Positions 26,975 through 35,318 of a DNA stretch of 43,703 nucleotides are shown here, one piece after another (position 1 is the stretch's first letter; the number at the start of each line of letters is the position of its first letter). The notes beneath the pieces are model-generated. The model worked only from the letters and a program-made list of their open reading frames with translations, was not told the origin of the DNA and made no database searches. The translations under genes were made by a program, and so were the position numbers. The DNA comes from Planctomycetota bacterium (GTDB lineage Bacteria; Planctomycetota; UBA8108; UBA1146). The stretch is from contig DUAN01000035.1 of the NCBI GenBank assembly GCA_012960845.1, positions 1 through 43,703 on the forward strand, in the 5' to 3' direction.

Positions 26975-27110
26975 GAATCGGCAGTGCGGTCCAATCATCG
27001 ACAGTGACGTGGCGTCTTTCAGCACCGGTGTGCTGGGAGTAAAGACCAGGAAATCAATGATCGACAAACGGTCGGTCAAAGTCGTGCGGAGAACGGGAGA
27101 CTGAGCGCTC

Positions 27111-27419
27111 ATGCAAAAGAACAAGATCCGGATTCGCATGGAAGCCTATGACCACAAGGTTCTCGATGGAGCTTCTGCTTCCATCGTGGAAACTGCCAAA
27201 CGCACGGGTGCCCGCGTGCACGGACCGATTCCCTTACCGACACGCATCGAGAGATACACCGTCCTGCGTTCACCCCATGTCAATAAGAAGTCTCGTGAGC
27301 AGTTCGAGATGCGCACACACAAGCGTGTCATCGAGATCAGTGAAGCGAGTTCAAAGACAATGGATGCCCTCACCAAGATCAACATGCCAGCGGGCGTGAA
27401 CATCCGGATCAAGATCTAG
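27111..27419 (+). CDS. rpsJ: Ribosomal protein S10 (NusE)
   Basis: 102 residues, normal. S10 belongs to the 30S head and, as NusE, bridges NusG to the ribosome. Family blocks: [53 protein letters not shown]. It is the first gene of a run that continues to map with gaps of at most about 130 bases. GGGAGA lies somewhat far (about 13 bases) from the ATG. Its TAG stop overlaps the SD of rplC. Confidence 0.98.
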   Translation: MQKNKIRIRMEAYDHKVLDGASASIVETAKRTGARVHGPIPLPTRIERYTVLRSPHVNKKSREQFEMRTHKRVIEISEASSKTMDALTKINMPAGVNIRIKI

Positions 27420-27427
27420 GAGAACCA

Positions 27428-28060
27428 GTGGCTCAGAGAATACGAAAGACGATTCTTGGGAAGAAACTGGGGATGTCCCAGATGTTCGATGAATCGGGCA
27501 ATTTGATCCCCGTGACCCTCATCGAGGCCGGGCCATGCACGGTGTTGCAGGTCAAAGGTATCGCCAAGGATGGCTACGAGGCACTTCAGGTCGGATTCGA
27601 TGGATCCCACAAGGATCCGAACAAGCCGAAAGCGGGCCTGTTCGAAAAGGTCGGTTGTGAGACCAAGCGGATGATCCGAGAGATCCCGCCTCAGGAAGGT
27701 CAAGACCTGGAAGAGGGTCAGGACTTCAACCTCTCACTCTTTGATGGAGTAGAGAAGGTGGATGTTCAGGGGATCAGCAAGGGAAAAGGATTCGCCGGAA
27801 CCGTCAAGCGCTGGAACCATCACATCGGTCCGCAAGGTCACGGTTCGAAGAGTAAGAGAACGATCGGCTCGACCGGACAGTCACAGGATCCCGGACGAGT
27901 GATCAAAGGCAAGAAGATGGCAGGCCAGATGGGCAGTGCCAAGGTGAAGGTGCGAAACCTCAAGGTAGTCAACTGCGACGTCGAGCAAAATCTGCTCATC
28001 GTTTGCGGTGCGGTTCCGGGATCACCCGGAAGCTACTTGATGGTCGAAGAAAGTCTGTAA
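27428..28060 (+). CDS. rplC: Ribosomal protein L3
   Basis: 210 residues from a GTG start with AGGAG (27417-27421) just before it. L3 starts 50S assembly and reaches into the peptidyl-transferase centre. The N-terminus (ILGKKLGMSQMFDESGNLIP) and the loop GSTGQSQDPGRVIKGKKMAG are typical. The Gln of the GSTGQ motif corresponds to the residue methylated by PrmB in E. coli. The stretch before it (FAGTVKRWNHHIGPQGHGSK) is slightly altered from the common form. Confidence 0.96.
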   Translation: MAQRIRKTILGKKLGMSQMFDESGNLIPVTLIEAGPCTVLQVKGIAKDGYEALQVGFDGSHKDPNKPKAGLFEKVGCETKRMIREIPPQEGQDLEEGQDFNLSLFDGVEKVDVQGISKGKGFAGTVKRWNHHIGPQGHGSKSKRTIGSTGQSQDPGRVIKGKKMAGQMGSAKVKVRNLKVVNCDVEQNLLIVCGAVPGSPGSYLMVEESL

Positions 28061-28119
28061 CTCACAACAACGATTTTTTCGGGCGATCCGAAAAAGCCAG
28101 AGTGATTGGAACGAGAGCC

Positions 28120-28830
28120 GTGAACACCGGACTCGATAAACCGAAAGAGATCCAGACGCTGGATCCGGTCAAGGTGCCCTACTTCGGCACCGATGGCCAG
28201 GCAGAGGGAGAGAAGACCTTCAATCCCGGGACGGTTTCCAATTACCCCAACTACAAGCTTCTCAAGGAAGCGGTCCGCCGTTACCAGGGGCGATTGCGAC
28301 GAGGTACAGCCAGTACCAAGACTCGCGCCGAGATTCATGGCTCTCCACGCAAACCGTGGCGCCAGAAGGGTACCGGCCGAGCTCGTGCGGGAAGCAAGAA
28401 GTCTCCCATCTGGCGCGGTGGTGGAGTGGCCTTTGGACCCCGTCCTCGCTCCTACGATTACGGTCTCCCGCGCAAGCAGCGGAGAATCGCCACGCGCCAC
28501 GCACTCCTCTCAAAACTGATCGACGGCGAGACCGTCATCGTCGAAGCGCTCCCCGTTGGAGCCCCCTCGACCTCCCCTTTCCGCAAGTTCGCCACCGCGG
28601 TGAATTTTCAGAAGTCGTTCCTGATCGGCCTCTCCAGCGAGATGCCGGTGGAAGAGCGTCGCAGTATCTGGAAATCGGTGAGGAATCTTGAAGGTGTTGA
28701 GGTGCTGCCTGTCTGCGATTTCAATGCGCATTCGTTGCTTCGGTGTCAAAACCTGTTGCTGACCAAGGATGCGTTCGAGGAGATTCAGAACCGGGAAAAA
28801 ACCAACTTCGGTGAGGAGAGCTCGAAATGA
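28120..28830 (+). CDS. rplD: Ribosomal protein L4
   Basis: About 236 residues. L4 lines the exit tunnel and in some bacteria represses the S10 operon. The tunnel loop is intact ([15 protein letters not shown], then [15 protein letters not shown]). The start is uncertain: the frame is open back into rplC, no ATG is available, and GTG codons at 28102 and 28120 are the plausible starts. The second has GAGAG close by. The N-terminal about 25 residues ([18 protein letters not shown]) do not match ordinary L4. The stop overlaps rplW by four bases (ATGA). Confidence 0.92.
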   Translation: MNTGLDKPKEIQTLDPVKVPYFGTDGQAEGEKTFNPGTVSNYPNYKLLKEAVRRYQGRLRRGTASTKTRAEIHGSPRKPWRQKGTGRARAGSKKSPIWRGGGVAFGPRPRSYDYGLPRKQRRIATRHALLSKLIDGETVIVEALPVGAPSTSPFRKFATAVNFQKSFLIGLSSEMPVEERRSIWKSVRNLEGVEVLPVCDFNAHSLLRCQNLLLTKDAFEEIQNREKTNFGEESSK

Positions 28831-29108
28831 AGGATCCGCATACGATCATCGTCAAGCCCGTCATCACCGAGAAGAGCACCTTCCAGGTCGAGAAGAACAA
28901 CGCTTACTCGTTCAAGGTGGCGAAGACTGCCAATCGGATCGAGATCAAAGAAGCGGTTGAAAAGATTTTCGATGTCAAGGTGCGCAAGGTGAACACTGTC
29001 ATGCAAAACGGCAAGCGCCGCAGAGTCGGACGGTCGATCGGATTCACCAGTGCATTCAAGAAGGCGTTCGTGACCCTGGAGCCGGGGTTCGAGATCGACC
29101 TGCTCTGA
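28827..29108 (+). CDS. rplW: Ribosomal protein L23
   Basis: 93 residues, normal. L23 surrounds the tunnel exit and docks trigger factor and SRP. Signature: IIVKPVITEKST at the start, YSFKVAKTANRIEIKEAVEK in the middle, and VRKVNTVMQNGKRRRVGR. Translation is coupled to rplD by an ATGA overlap. A 125-base gap follows before rplB. Confidence 0.97.
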   Translation: MKDPHTIIVKPVITEKSTFQVEKNNAYSFKVAKTANRIEIKEAVEKIFDVKVRKVNTVMQNGKRRRVGRSIGFTSAFKKAFVTLEPGFEIDLL

Positions 29109-29233
29109 TCGCTCCTGACGTGGCCACTTTGGCCCCAGTCAGATGAACATGGTGTGGACCCCCGGCTTGAAGAGGGTCCTGGCCGAGAAACTCGAGAGCC
29201 GATCCATTGATTGGCGAAGGAGATGTGGACCGC

Positions 29234-30064
29234 ATGGGTGTCCGCAAGTACAAACCAACGACTCCGGGTCGCAGAAATGCCTCGGTCTCCGACTTCAAGG
29301 AGATCACCGCAAAGAAACCCGAGAAGTCCCTCTGTGAGCCTCTCCACAAGACTGGAGGGCGCAACAATCAGGGGCACATCACATCGAAGCATCGAGGAGG
29401 TGGTCACAAACGCCTCTATCGAAGGATCGACTTCCGTCGCACCAAGGATGGGATTCCAGCCAGGGTTGCGACCATCGAGTACGATCCCAATCGCAGCGCT
29501 CGCATCGCATTGCTTCATTACGTCGACGGCGAGAAGCGATACATCTTGGCCCCGAAAGGGCTCGAGGTGGGAATGATGTTGAATTCTGGACCCGGCTCAG
29601 AGCCGAAGCCAGGAAACAGCTTGAGTCTCTCGGATATCCCGGTCGGTCTTACGATTCATAACATCGAGATGGTTCCGGGTCAGGGCGCCAAGTTGGTCCG
29701 TTCCGCCGGTGGAGGTGCACAGTTGCTCGCCCGTGAGGGAAAGATCGCAGTGCTCTCCTTGCCTTCCGGAGAGATCCGCCAGGTCAACTCTGCCTGTCGT
29801 GCCACGGTGGGTACGGTTGGCAATGGGGATCACAGTCTCGTAAAGCTGGGTAAGGCGGGTCGTTCTCGTTGGCTCGGTCGTCGGCCCAAGGTGCGGGGTA
29901 CTGCAAAGAACCCCGTTGCCCACCCGATGGGTGGAGGAGAAGGCCGGACTGCAGGGGGACGTCACCCCTGTTCTGCTACCGGACGTCTTTCCAAGGGTGG
30001 CAAGACCCGCAGTCGTGGAAAAGCAAGTAACAAGAGCATCGTCCGTCATCGGAAGAAGAAATAA
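29234..30064 (+). CDS. rplB: Ribosomal protein L2
   Basis: 276 residues. L2 is a core 23S-binding protein close to the peptidyl-transferase centre. Blocks: [14 protein letters not shown] start, [17 protein letters not shown], the catalytic-region loop HPMGGGEGR with the conserved His, and the basic C-terminal end. ATG 29234 agrees with homologues; AAGGAG lies 11 bases upstream, and in-frame TTG (29207) or GTG (29225) would add residues unlike the family. rpsS begins two bases after the stop. Confidence 0.97.
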   Translation: MGVRKYKPTTPGRRNASVSDFKEITAKKPEKSLCEPLHKTGGRNNQGHITSKHRGGGHKRLYRRIDFRRTKDGIPARVATIEYDPNRSARIALLHYVDGEKRYILAPKGLEVGMMLNSGPGSEPKPGNSLSLSDIPVGLTIHNIEMVPGQGAKLVRSAGGGAQLLAREGKIAVLSLPSGEIRQVNSACRATVGTVGNGDHSLVKLGKAGRSRWLGRRPKVRGTAKNPVAHPMGGGEGRTAGGRHPCSATGRLSKGGKTRSRGKASNKSIVRHRKKK

Positions 30065-30066
30065 TC

Positions 30067-30327
30067 ATGAGTAGATCTCTAAAAAAGGGACCCTACATCG
30101 ACCTGAAACTGCTGAAAAAAGTGCAGAAGAATATCGATGCTGGATCGACTGAACCGATCAAGACATGGTCTCGGGCATGTACCATTTGCCCCGAGTTCGT
30201 TGGCCAGACCTTTCTTGTCCACAACGGCAAGATCTTCAATCCGGTCAAGGTCACTGAAAACATGGTGGGACATAAATTGGGAGAATTCAGCCAGACTCGC
30301 AAATTGGGGAGTCACGGCAAGAAGTAG
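30067..30327 (+). CDS. rpsS: Ribosomal protein S19
   Basis: 86 residues. S19 is in the 30S head next to S13. Start [19 protein letters not shown] is canonical; [21 protein letters not shown] and [11 protein letters not shown] correspond to the family's WSRRSTI-PEFVG and HKLGEFAPTR. The Cys pair in RACTICP is unusual for S19 but no zinc motif is evident. A 53-base gap follows. Confidence 0.97.
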   Translation: MSRSLKKGPYIDLKLLKKVQKNIDAGSTEPIKTWSRACTICPEFVGQTFLVHNGKIFNPVKVTENMVGHKLGEFSQTRKLGSHGKK

Positions 30328-30380
30328 TTTCGATCGGGATCCGGTGCCAACGCACTGGAAAACCCGGAGGTGAGGGACCG

Positions 30381-30752
30381 ATGGTCATGGAATACAAGGC
30401 GAGTCACAGATACGCACGGATCACCGCGCGAAAAGCTCGTTATGTGGTCGATCAGGTACGCAACATGCCGGTTGAGGGTGCCCTGGATATGCTGAAATTC
30501 AGCGATCGACGTGCGGCACCGATGATCGCCAAGGTGATCAAGTCGGCATTACACAATGCGATCCAGGAAGGCGGCGCCAACCCGGAAAACCTGGTGATCT
30601 GGCGTGCCACGATCAATGAAGGTCCGACGATGAAGCGCTGGCGCCCACGCGCCCGAGGAATGGCATTTCCAATCCTCAAGCGATCTTCACATATCAACAT
30701 CATCCTCGCGGACCGCGGGGAAGCCGGCGTTGCCGCGAAGAAGGGGAGCTAG
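30381..30752 (+). CDS. rplV: Ribosomal protein L22
   Basis: 123 residues. L22 forms, with L4, the tunnel constriction. Visible parts: RITARKARYVVDQVRNMPVE, then the tunnel hairpin region ATINEGPTMKRWRPRARGMA, and SSHINIILADR. GGAGGTGAGG precedes the ATG (MVMEYKASHRYARIT); the second ATG at 30387 is an alternative. rpsC starts after five bases. Confidence 0.97.
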   Translation: MVMEYKASHRYARITARKARYVVDQVRNMPVEGALDMLKFSDRRAAPMIAKVIKSALHNAIQEGGANPENLVIWRATINEGPTMKRWRPRARGMAFPILKRSSHINIILADRGEAGVAAKKGS

Positions 30753-30757
30753 CTCCA

Positions 30758-31447
30758 ATGGGTCATAAGGTCAGACCAACTAGCCTGCGCCTCGGGATCA
30801 CCAGAAATTGGTCCTCGCGCTGGTACGCCAACAAGAGGGATTTCGGTGCGCTACTGGTTCAGGACCAGCGGATCCGTAACTTCATCAAGCATGAGCACTT
30901 TTCTGCGGGGATTCCCGAGATCGAGATCGAGCGAAGTGGTAATCAGGTGACGATTCATCTGCATGCTGCACGCCCAGGAGTGGTCATCGGAAAGCGCGGA
31001 GCCAAGGTCGAGCAGCTCCGTGAAGACTTGCAGCACATCATTGGTAAAGAAGCGGACGTGCGTCTCAACATCGTTGAGGTGCAGAACCCCGATCTGAATG
31101 CCCAGTTACTGGCTGAAAACGTGTCGGACCAACTGCGTCGCAGGATGCCCTTCCGTCGGGTGCTCAAGCAGATGGTGCGGGTCACGATGGAGTCGGGTGC
31201 CAAAGGCGTGAAGTTGATGCTTTCGGGTCGTTTGGGCGGCGCCGAGATCGCTCGGACCGAGCAGACCTCCGAGGGCAGCATTCCACTGTCGACCATCCGA
31301 GCAGATGTGGACTATGGTTTCGCCGAGGCGAAGACCACCTATGGAATCATCGGGGTCAAGGCCTGGGTGTACCGAGGTGAAGTGATGAACCAGAAGAAGA
31401 AGGGAAGCGGACGTCATGGCGTTGATGCCCAAGCGCGTCAAGCGTAG
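30758..31447 (+). CDS. rpsC: Ribosomal protein S3
   Basis: 229 residues. S3 is at the mRNA entry channel. Features: MGHKVRPTSLRLGITRNWSS start, KH domain with GKRGAKVEQLREDL, the S3 C-terminal domain with SGRLGGAEIARTEQ and TTYGIIGVKAWVYRGEV. GGGGAG precedes the ATG. The last 32 bases overlap the rplP start, so the C-terminal tail (GRHGVDAQARQA) is read from the same DNA as the L16 N-terminus. Confidence 0.97.
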   Translation: MGHKVRPTSLRLGITRNWSSRWYANKRDFGALLVQDQRIRNFIKHEHFSAGIPEIEIERSGNQVTIHLHAARPGVVIGKRGAKVEQLREDLQHIIGKEADVRLNIVEVQNPDLNAQLLAENVSDQLRRRMPFRRVLKQMVRVTMESGAKGVKLMLSGRLGGAEIARTEQTSEGSIPLSTIRADVDYGFAEAKTTYGIIGVKAWVYRGEVMNQKKKGSGRHGVDAQARQA

Positions 31448-31835
31448 AAAAGTCCACCGCGGACGAGTTCGCGGACACGCTACCCGTGGGAACTTTGTCC
31501 ACATCGGTGAGTATGGCCTGATGGCCATCGAGCCGGGTTGGGTCAAGGCTCGCCAGATCGAGGCGGCTCGCATCGCTGGAAACCGTGCCCTGGCAGGTGC
31601 GGGCAGGGTCCACATCCGGATCTTCCCCGACAAGCCGATCACCTCGACCCCCGCTGAAACGCGGATGGGAAAGGGAAAGGGAGAGCCAGAGTTCTGGGCT
31701 GCAGTGGTTCGCCCCGGTCAGATTCTTTACGAAATACAGGGCGCACCGATGGAAACCGCTCGTCTCGCTTGCAACCGGATGGCCCACAAGTTGGGTCTGG
31801 CAACGAGAATGGTCGGCAGGAGGCCGACGGTATGA
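31416..31835 (+). CDS. rplP: Ribosomal protein L16
   Basis: 139 residues. L16 binds near the A site of the 50S subunit. MALMPKRVKRRKVHRGR is the usual start, with AAGGGAAG upstream inside rpsC. Downstream blocks: FGEYGL-like HIGEYGLMAIEPGW, RIFPDKPITSTPAETRMGKG (the Arg of this loop is the one hydroxylated in E. coli), and FWAAVVRPGQILYEI. The stop overlaps rpmC by four bases. Confidence 0.97.
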   Translation: MALMPKRVKRRKVHRGRVRGHATRGNFVHIGEYGLMAIEPGWVKARQIEAARIAGNRALAGAGRVHIRIFPDKPITSTPAETRMGKGKGEPEFWAAVVRPGQILYEIQGAPMETARLACNRMAHKLGLATRMVGRRPTV

Positions 31836-32050
31836 AAATCAGTGAATTCAGGCAGCTTCCGGATGAGGATCTCACCATCGAGATTCGTAAGAGACGTGAA
31901 GGTCTCTTCAAGATCCGTTTCAAGGCAGCCAATGAAGAGACTCAGCGCGCCGGAGAGATCCGAGAAATGCGCAAGGACATCGCCCGCATGAACACGGTTC
32001 TGCGAGAGCGTACGTTGGAGCGTGATGGCTCCTCGAAACTGGAGGCCTGA
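31832..32050 (+). CDS. rpmC: Ribosomal protein L29
   Basis: 72 residues from ATG 31832, which overlaps the rplP stop (ATGA); AGGAGG at 31818-31823 fixes this start although the frame is open further upstream. L29 is a two-helix protein at the tunnel exit. Sequence: MKISEFRQLPDEDL, then a charged helix and the REMRKDIARMNTVLRER motif typical of L29. Its TGA overlaps the rpsQ ATG. Confidence 0.95.
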   Translation: MKISEFRQLPDEDLTIEIRKRREGLFKIRFKAANEETQRAGEIREMRKDIARMNTVLRERTLERDGSSKLEA

Positions 32051-32454
32051 TGATGAGCGAGGAAACCGTCGCTCAGGATGTGAACTCAGACGCCCCTGCG
32101 CGAAAGTCGCCCAGGTGTGTTCAGGGTATCGTCGTGAGTGATTCGATGGCGAAGACTTTGGTCGTGAAGACCGAGCGCTTGGTACAACATGCGAAGTACC
32201 GCAAGTACATTCGCAAGCACACCAAGTACTACGCACATGACGAAGCCAGTGAAGCCACAGTCGGCGACCTGGTTGAGTTGGAGATGTGCCGTCCGTTGTC
32301 GAAACTGAAGCGCTGGAACTTGAAGAGGATCGTCCGCATGGCACCGAGAGACGACATGCCGACTCCTCAGGAGATGACACCAGAAGTCGTTGAAGTTGTT
32401 GAAGACGTTGAAGTCGTTGAAGACGTTGAAGTCGTTGAAGACGGTGACGCATGA
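32050..32454 (+). CDS. rpsQ: Ribosomal protein S17 with acidic repeat tail
   Basis: 134 residues versus 80-90 in most bacteria. S17 is a primary 16S-binding OB-fold protein; the core ([54 protein letters not shown]) is intact. An N-terminal addition of about 20 residues and a C-terminal tail of about 35 residues flank it. The tail ends in a repeated E-V-V-E-D-V unit, encoded by 9/18-bp tandem repeats (about 32382-32444). Start is ATG 32050 or the adjacent ATG 32053, which is better spaced from GGAGG. The stop overlaps rplN by four bases. Confidence 0.95.
   Translation: MMSEETVAQDVNSDAPARKSPRCVQGIVVSDSMAKTLVVKTERLVQHAKYRKYIRKHTKYYAHDEASEATVGDLVELEMCRPLSKLKRWNLKRIVRMAPRDDMPTPQEMTPEVVEVVEDVEVVEDVEVVEDGDA
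32382..32444 (+). repeat. 9/18-bp tandem repeats encoding the S17 tail
   Basis: GTTGAAGTC and GTTGAAGAC-type 9-mers alternate about seven times, so that the 18-mer GTTGAAGACGTTGAAGTC recurs nearly exactly. It stays in frame with the V-E-V/D code. Confidence 0.9.
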
Positions 32455-32819
32455 TTCAGATGCAAACCAGGCTCGATGTTGCGGACAACAGTGGCGTCAA
32501 AAAAGTGATGTGCATCAAGGTGCTCGGTGGTAGCAAGCGTCAGTTCGCGGATGTGGGAGATGTCATCATCTGTTCGGTGAAGAAGGCTCTTCCTACCAGT
32601 GAAATCAAACAGGGCGCTGTGATCCGGAGTGTCATCGTTCGGACCAAGAAAAGGATTCGTCGAAAAGATGGATCCTATGTACGATTTGACCGAAATGCAG
32701 TAGTCGTGGTCGATGAAGCAGGAAACCCCAAGGGTACGAGGATCTTCGGTGCTGTGGCACGGGAGCTCCGTCAAAAGAACTACATGAAGATCATCAGCCT
32801 CGCACCCGAAGTGGTATGA
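32451..32819 (+). CDS. rplN: Ribosomal protein L14
   Basis: 122 residues, normal. L14 lies at the subunit interface (bridge B8). [58 protein letters not shown] and [20 protein letters not shown] are family blocks. Four-base overlap with rpsQ. Confidence 0.98.
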   Translation: MIQMQTRLDVADNSGVKKVMCIKVLGGSKRQFADVGDVIICSVKKALPTSEIKQGAVIRSVIVRTKKRIRRKDGSYVRFDRNAVVVVDEAGNPKGTRIFGAVARELRQKNYMKIISLAPEVV

Positions 32820-32840
32820 GGCGAGAGAGAGGCGAGTACG

Positions 32841-33152
32841 ATGTCCCGGCTGAAAAGCGATGACCTGGTCGAGGTCGTCAGTGGTGCACACAAAGGCAAG
32901 CGCGGCAAGGTGCTGCGAGTAGATCGAAGTGCTGGACGGATCGTCGTTCAGGGCGTCAACATGGTCTACAAGCACCTCCGGAAGAGCCAGAAGCACCCAC
33001 AAGGTGGTCGGATTCAACTCGAGGCAGCAGTTCACATCTCGAATGTGATGCTGGTCGATCCGAAGTCCGGTAAACCGACAAGAGTGAGCATGAAGGTAGA
33101 CGGCAGCGGCAAGAAAACTCGGGTAGCTGCCCGTAGTGGAGACCCGGCATAG
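32841..33152 (+). CDS. rplX: Ribosomal protein L24
   Basis: 103 residues. L24 is a KOW-domain protein that starts 50S assembly near the tunnel exit. KOW motif: DLVEVVSGAHKGKRGKVLRV. Then VVQGVNMVYKHLRKSQ, GGRIQLEAAVHISNVMLVDP and a basic tail; compared with the family, the final C-rich or R-V-G part is short but complete. Confidence 0.95.
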   Translation: MSRLKSDDLVEVVSGAHKGKRGKVLRVDRSAGRIVVQGVNMVYKHLRKSQKHPQGGRIQLEAAVHISNVMLVDPKSGKPTRVSMKVDGSGKKTRVAARSGDPA

Positions 33153-33169
33153 CTGGGGCGGGAAAAAAG

Positions 33170-33712
33170 ATGTCAAGATTGAAGAAGAAATACGAAGATG
33201 AGATCCTTGCCAAGTTGCGAGAGGAGTACGGCATCAAGAATGCCATGCGCCTCCCCAAGTTGCAGAAGATCGTCGTCAACCGTGGAGTCGGAAAAGCGCT
33301 CGAGAACAAGAAGCGCATCCAGTCTGCGACTGCCGAACTGGCTCTCATCACTGGCCAATATCCAGTACAAACTCGAGCCAAGAAAGCGATCGCGAACTTC
33401 CACCTCAGGGAGGGGAACGCCATCGGTTGCAAGGTCACCCTTCGTGGTGTTCGGATGTACGAGTTTTTGGATAGATTGATCTCGGTTGTATTTCCGAGAG
33501 TCCGAGATTTCCGCGGGGTGTCGTCAACCGCCTTTGATGGAAGAGGGAACTACTCGATGGGTCTGACCGATCAACTGGTCTTTCCTGAACTGAGAGTTGA
33601 CGATGTCGAGTTTCTGCAGGGTATGAATATCTGCATCACCATCAACAATTCAGATGACGAGAAGTCGCTTTTTCTGCTGTCGCAGTTCGGCTTCCCGTTC
33701 AAGAAGAAATAA
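33170..33712 (+). CDS. rplE: Ribosomal protein L5
   Basis: 180 residues. L5 binds 5S rRNA and contacts S13. [67 protein letters not shown] and the final [20 protein letters not shown] match the family. GGGCGGG precedes the ATG. rpsN follows after 11 bases. Confidence 0.97.
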   Translation: MSRLKKKYEDEILAKLREEYGIKNAMRLPKLQKIVVNRGVGKALENKKRIQSATAELALITGQYPVQTRAKKAIANFHLREGNAIGCKVTLRGVRMYEFLDRLISVVFPRVRDFRGVSSTAFDGRGNYSMGLTDQLVFPELRVDDVEFLQGMNICITINNSDDEKSLFLLSQFGFPFKKK

Positions 33713-33723
33713 GAGGCACGGCT

Positions 33724-33909
33724 TTGGCGAGAAAAGCCCTGATCAATAAACAGAAGTTGACGCCCAAGTTTTCGACTAGGGCGTACCATCGTTGTCACCT
33801 TTGCGGTCGTCCACGAGCCTATTACAGGAAGTTCGGAATCTGCCGGATTTGCTTCCGTACCATGGCTTCCAAGGGAGAGATCCCAGGCGTTCGTAAGGCT
33901 AGTTGGTAA
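33724..33909 (+). CDS. rpsN: Ribosomal protein S14, zinc-binding type
   Basis: 61 residues from a TTG start. The two Cys pairs [12 protein letters not shown] and GICRICFRT place it in the short, zinc-containing S14 class (often called rpsZ). The end [15 protein letters not shown] is canonical. AGAGG lies before the TTG. S14 is in the 30S head. Confidence 0.96.
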   Translation: MARKALINKQKLTPKFSTRAYHRCHLCGRPRAYYRKFGICRICFRTMASKGEIPGVRKASW

Positions 33910-33976
33910 TAGTTTTCATTAGATCCCATGGCTCACCAGTGTGCATGTCGCACCAGGAGCGAAGGAGACGACAAGA

Positions 33977-34375
33977 ATGAGTATGACTGATCCGATTGCA
34001 GATCTCTTGACGAGAATCCGCAATATCAATGCCCTCGGGCGCCCTTCCGTGCGTGCACCCTACTCCCGAATCAAGGAGCAGATCTTGCTGGCTCTCCAGC
34101 GGGAGGGCTTCATCGGCGAGTTCGAGGTGCAAGGTGAAATTCCACGCAAGGAAATCACCATCCAGTTGAAGTATGGTCCTGAAGGGGAAACGGTGATCCG
34201 CCGGATCGACCGCGTCTCCAGCCCCGGGTGCCGTGTATACAGTTCCGTTGCGGATCTGCCGGTCGTCCGGGAAGGGCAAGGGATCATGGTGGTCTCGACT
34301 TCACGGGGAATTCTCAGCGATAACGAGGCTCGTCAGCACAACGTGGGTGGCGAAGTCATCTGCTGCGTGTACTAG
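33977..34375 (+). CDS. rpsH: Ribosomal protein S8
   Basis: 132 residues from ATG 33977 (MSMTDPIADLLTRIRN), with GAAGGAG (33961-33967) nine bases upstream; an in-frame start at 33941 would add residues unlike the family. S8 binds the 16S central domain and is the spc-operon repressor in E. coli. The conserved C-terminus reads VVSTSRGILSDNEARQHNVGGEV. The 67-base gap before it holds nothing else. Confidence 0.97.
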   Translation: MSMTDPIADLLTRIRNINALGRPSVRAPYSRIKEQILLALQREGFIGEFEVQGEIPRKEITIQLKYGPEGETVIRRIDRVSSPGCRVYSSVADLPVVREGQGIMVVSTSRGILSDNEARQHNVGGEVICCVY

Positions 34376-34385
34376 GAGGGAAAAG

Positions 34386-34925
34386 ATGTCCAGGCTAGGA
34401 AAAAAACCGGTTCTGATTCCTTCCGGGGTCACTGTTGCAGTGGCCGGGGACCAGGTCAGCGTGAAGGGTCCAAAGGGCGAGATCTCCTGGGACTGCCATC
34501 CTTCCGTTGGAGTGGCTGTCGTGGAAAATCAGGTCACCTTCACCCAGCGATCCGATGAGCGGATTGCCCGAACGATGCATGGAACCGCCAGGCAACTGGT
34601 CCAGAACATGGTCGTCGGTGTGACCGAAGGATTCAGCAAGACTCTCGACATCGTCGGGGTCGGTTACAACGCAAAGATCCAGGGTAAGAAACTGGTTCTC
34701 AGCATCGGATTCTGTCATCCAGTAGAGATTCAGTTGCCCGATGGAGTCGAGTGCGAATGTCCCGAGCCCACCAGGGTTGTGGCACGCGGACTGGACAAGC
34801 AGAAGGTCGGACAATTCGCTGCTGTTGTACGCGCGGTCCGTCCTCCTGAGCCCTACAAGGGCAAGGGGATCAGATATAGCGACGAAGTGGTCCGTCGTAA
34901 ACAGGCCAAGAGCTTCGGCTCGTAG
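34386..34925 (+). CDS. rplF: Ribosomal protein L6
   Basis: 179 residues from ATG 34386, after GGAGGG directly behind the rpsH stop. L6 lies by the sarcin-ricin loop. MSRLGKKPVLIPSGVTV, VKGPKGEISWD, NMVVGVTEGFSKTLDIVGVG, FCHPVEIQLPDGV and the rRNA-binding end RPPEPYKGKGIRYSDEVVRR are typical. Confidence 0.97.
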   Translation: MSRLGKKPVLIPSGVTVAVAGDQVSVKGPKGEISWDCHPSVGVAVVENQVTFTQRSDERIARTMHGTARQLVQNMVVGVTEGFSKTLDIVGVGYNAKIQGKKLVLSIGFCHPVEIQLPDGVECECPEPTRVVARGLDKQKVGQFAAVVRAVRPPEPYKGKGIRYSDEVVRRKQAKSFGS

Positions 34926-34943
34926 GCCACGGGAGTAATCAAG

Positions 34944-35315
34944 ATGCAAGCAACGAAAAAGAAATTGGTGCGGCGCAAGCGCAGACGTCAGCACATCCGC
35001 AAGAACCTCAAGGGATCATCGGATCGACCGAGATTGACCGTCTACAGGAGTGCCAAGCACATCTACTGTCAGGCGATCGACGACTTCACTGGAGTCACTC
35101 TCGTCAGTGCGTCTTCGATGGCCAAGGATGTCCGCGAAGGAATGTCTGCCAGCTCCGGAAACGTCGAGGGTGCCACCTCAGTGGGGACTCTTCTGGCGAC
35201 GCGATTGAAGGAGAAGGGAATTTCCCGGCTCAGTTTCGATCGTAATGGATACAAATATCACGGGCGGGTCCAGGCAGTTGCCGAGGCTCTCCGCAAGGAA
35301 GGCATCGAGGTCTAA
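34944..35315 (+). CDS. rplR: Ribosomal protein L18
   Basis: 123 residues. L18 binds 5S rRNA with L5. Basic N-terminus (KKLVRRKRRRQHIRKNLKG), then RPRLTVYRSAKHIYCQAIDD and FDRNGYKYHGRVQAVAEALRKEG, as in the family. rpsE starts three bases after the stop. Confidence 0.97.
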   Translation: MQATKKKLVRRKRRRQHIRKNLKGSSDRPRLTVYRSAKHIYCQAIDDFTGVTLVSASSMAKDVREGMSASSGNVEGATSVGTLLATRLKEKGISRLSFDRNGYKYHGRVQAVAEALRKEGIEV

Positions 35316-35318
35316 GGT

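Larger units (their letters stand above)
26414..27110 (+). other. 697-base spacer and long leader before the S10 operon
   Basis: Frames of up to about 90 codons exist (for example 26467-26742) but lack an SD, family features or the codon texture of the neighbours, so I do not call a gene. The spacer holds a near-consensus promoter (26479-26506), a perfect hairpin CCGAACC-N7-GGTTCGG (26872-26892) and a 13-bp tandem duplication (26949-26974). The region could be the S10-operon leader or contain a small RNA. Confidence 0.5.
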
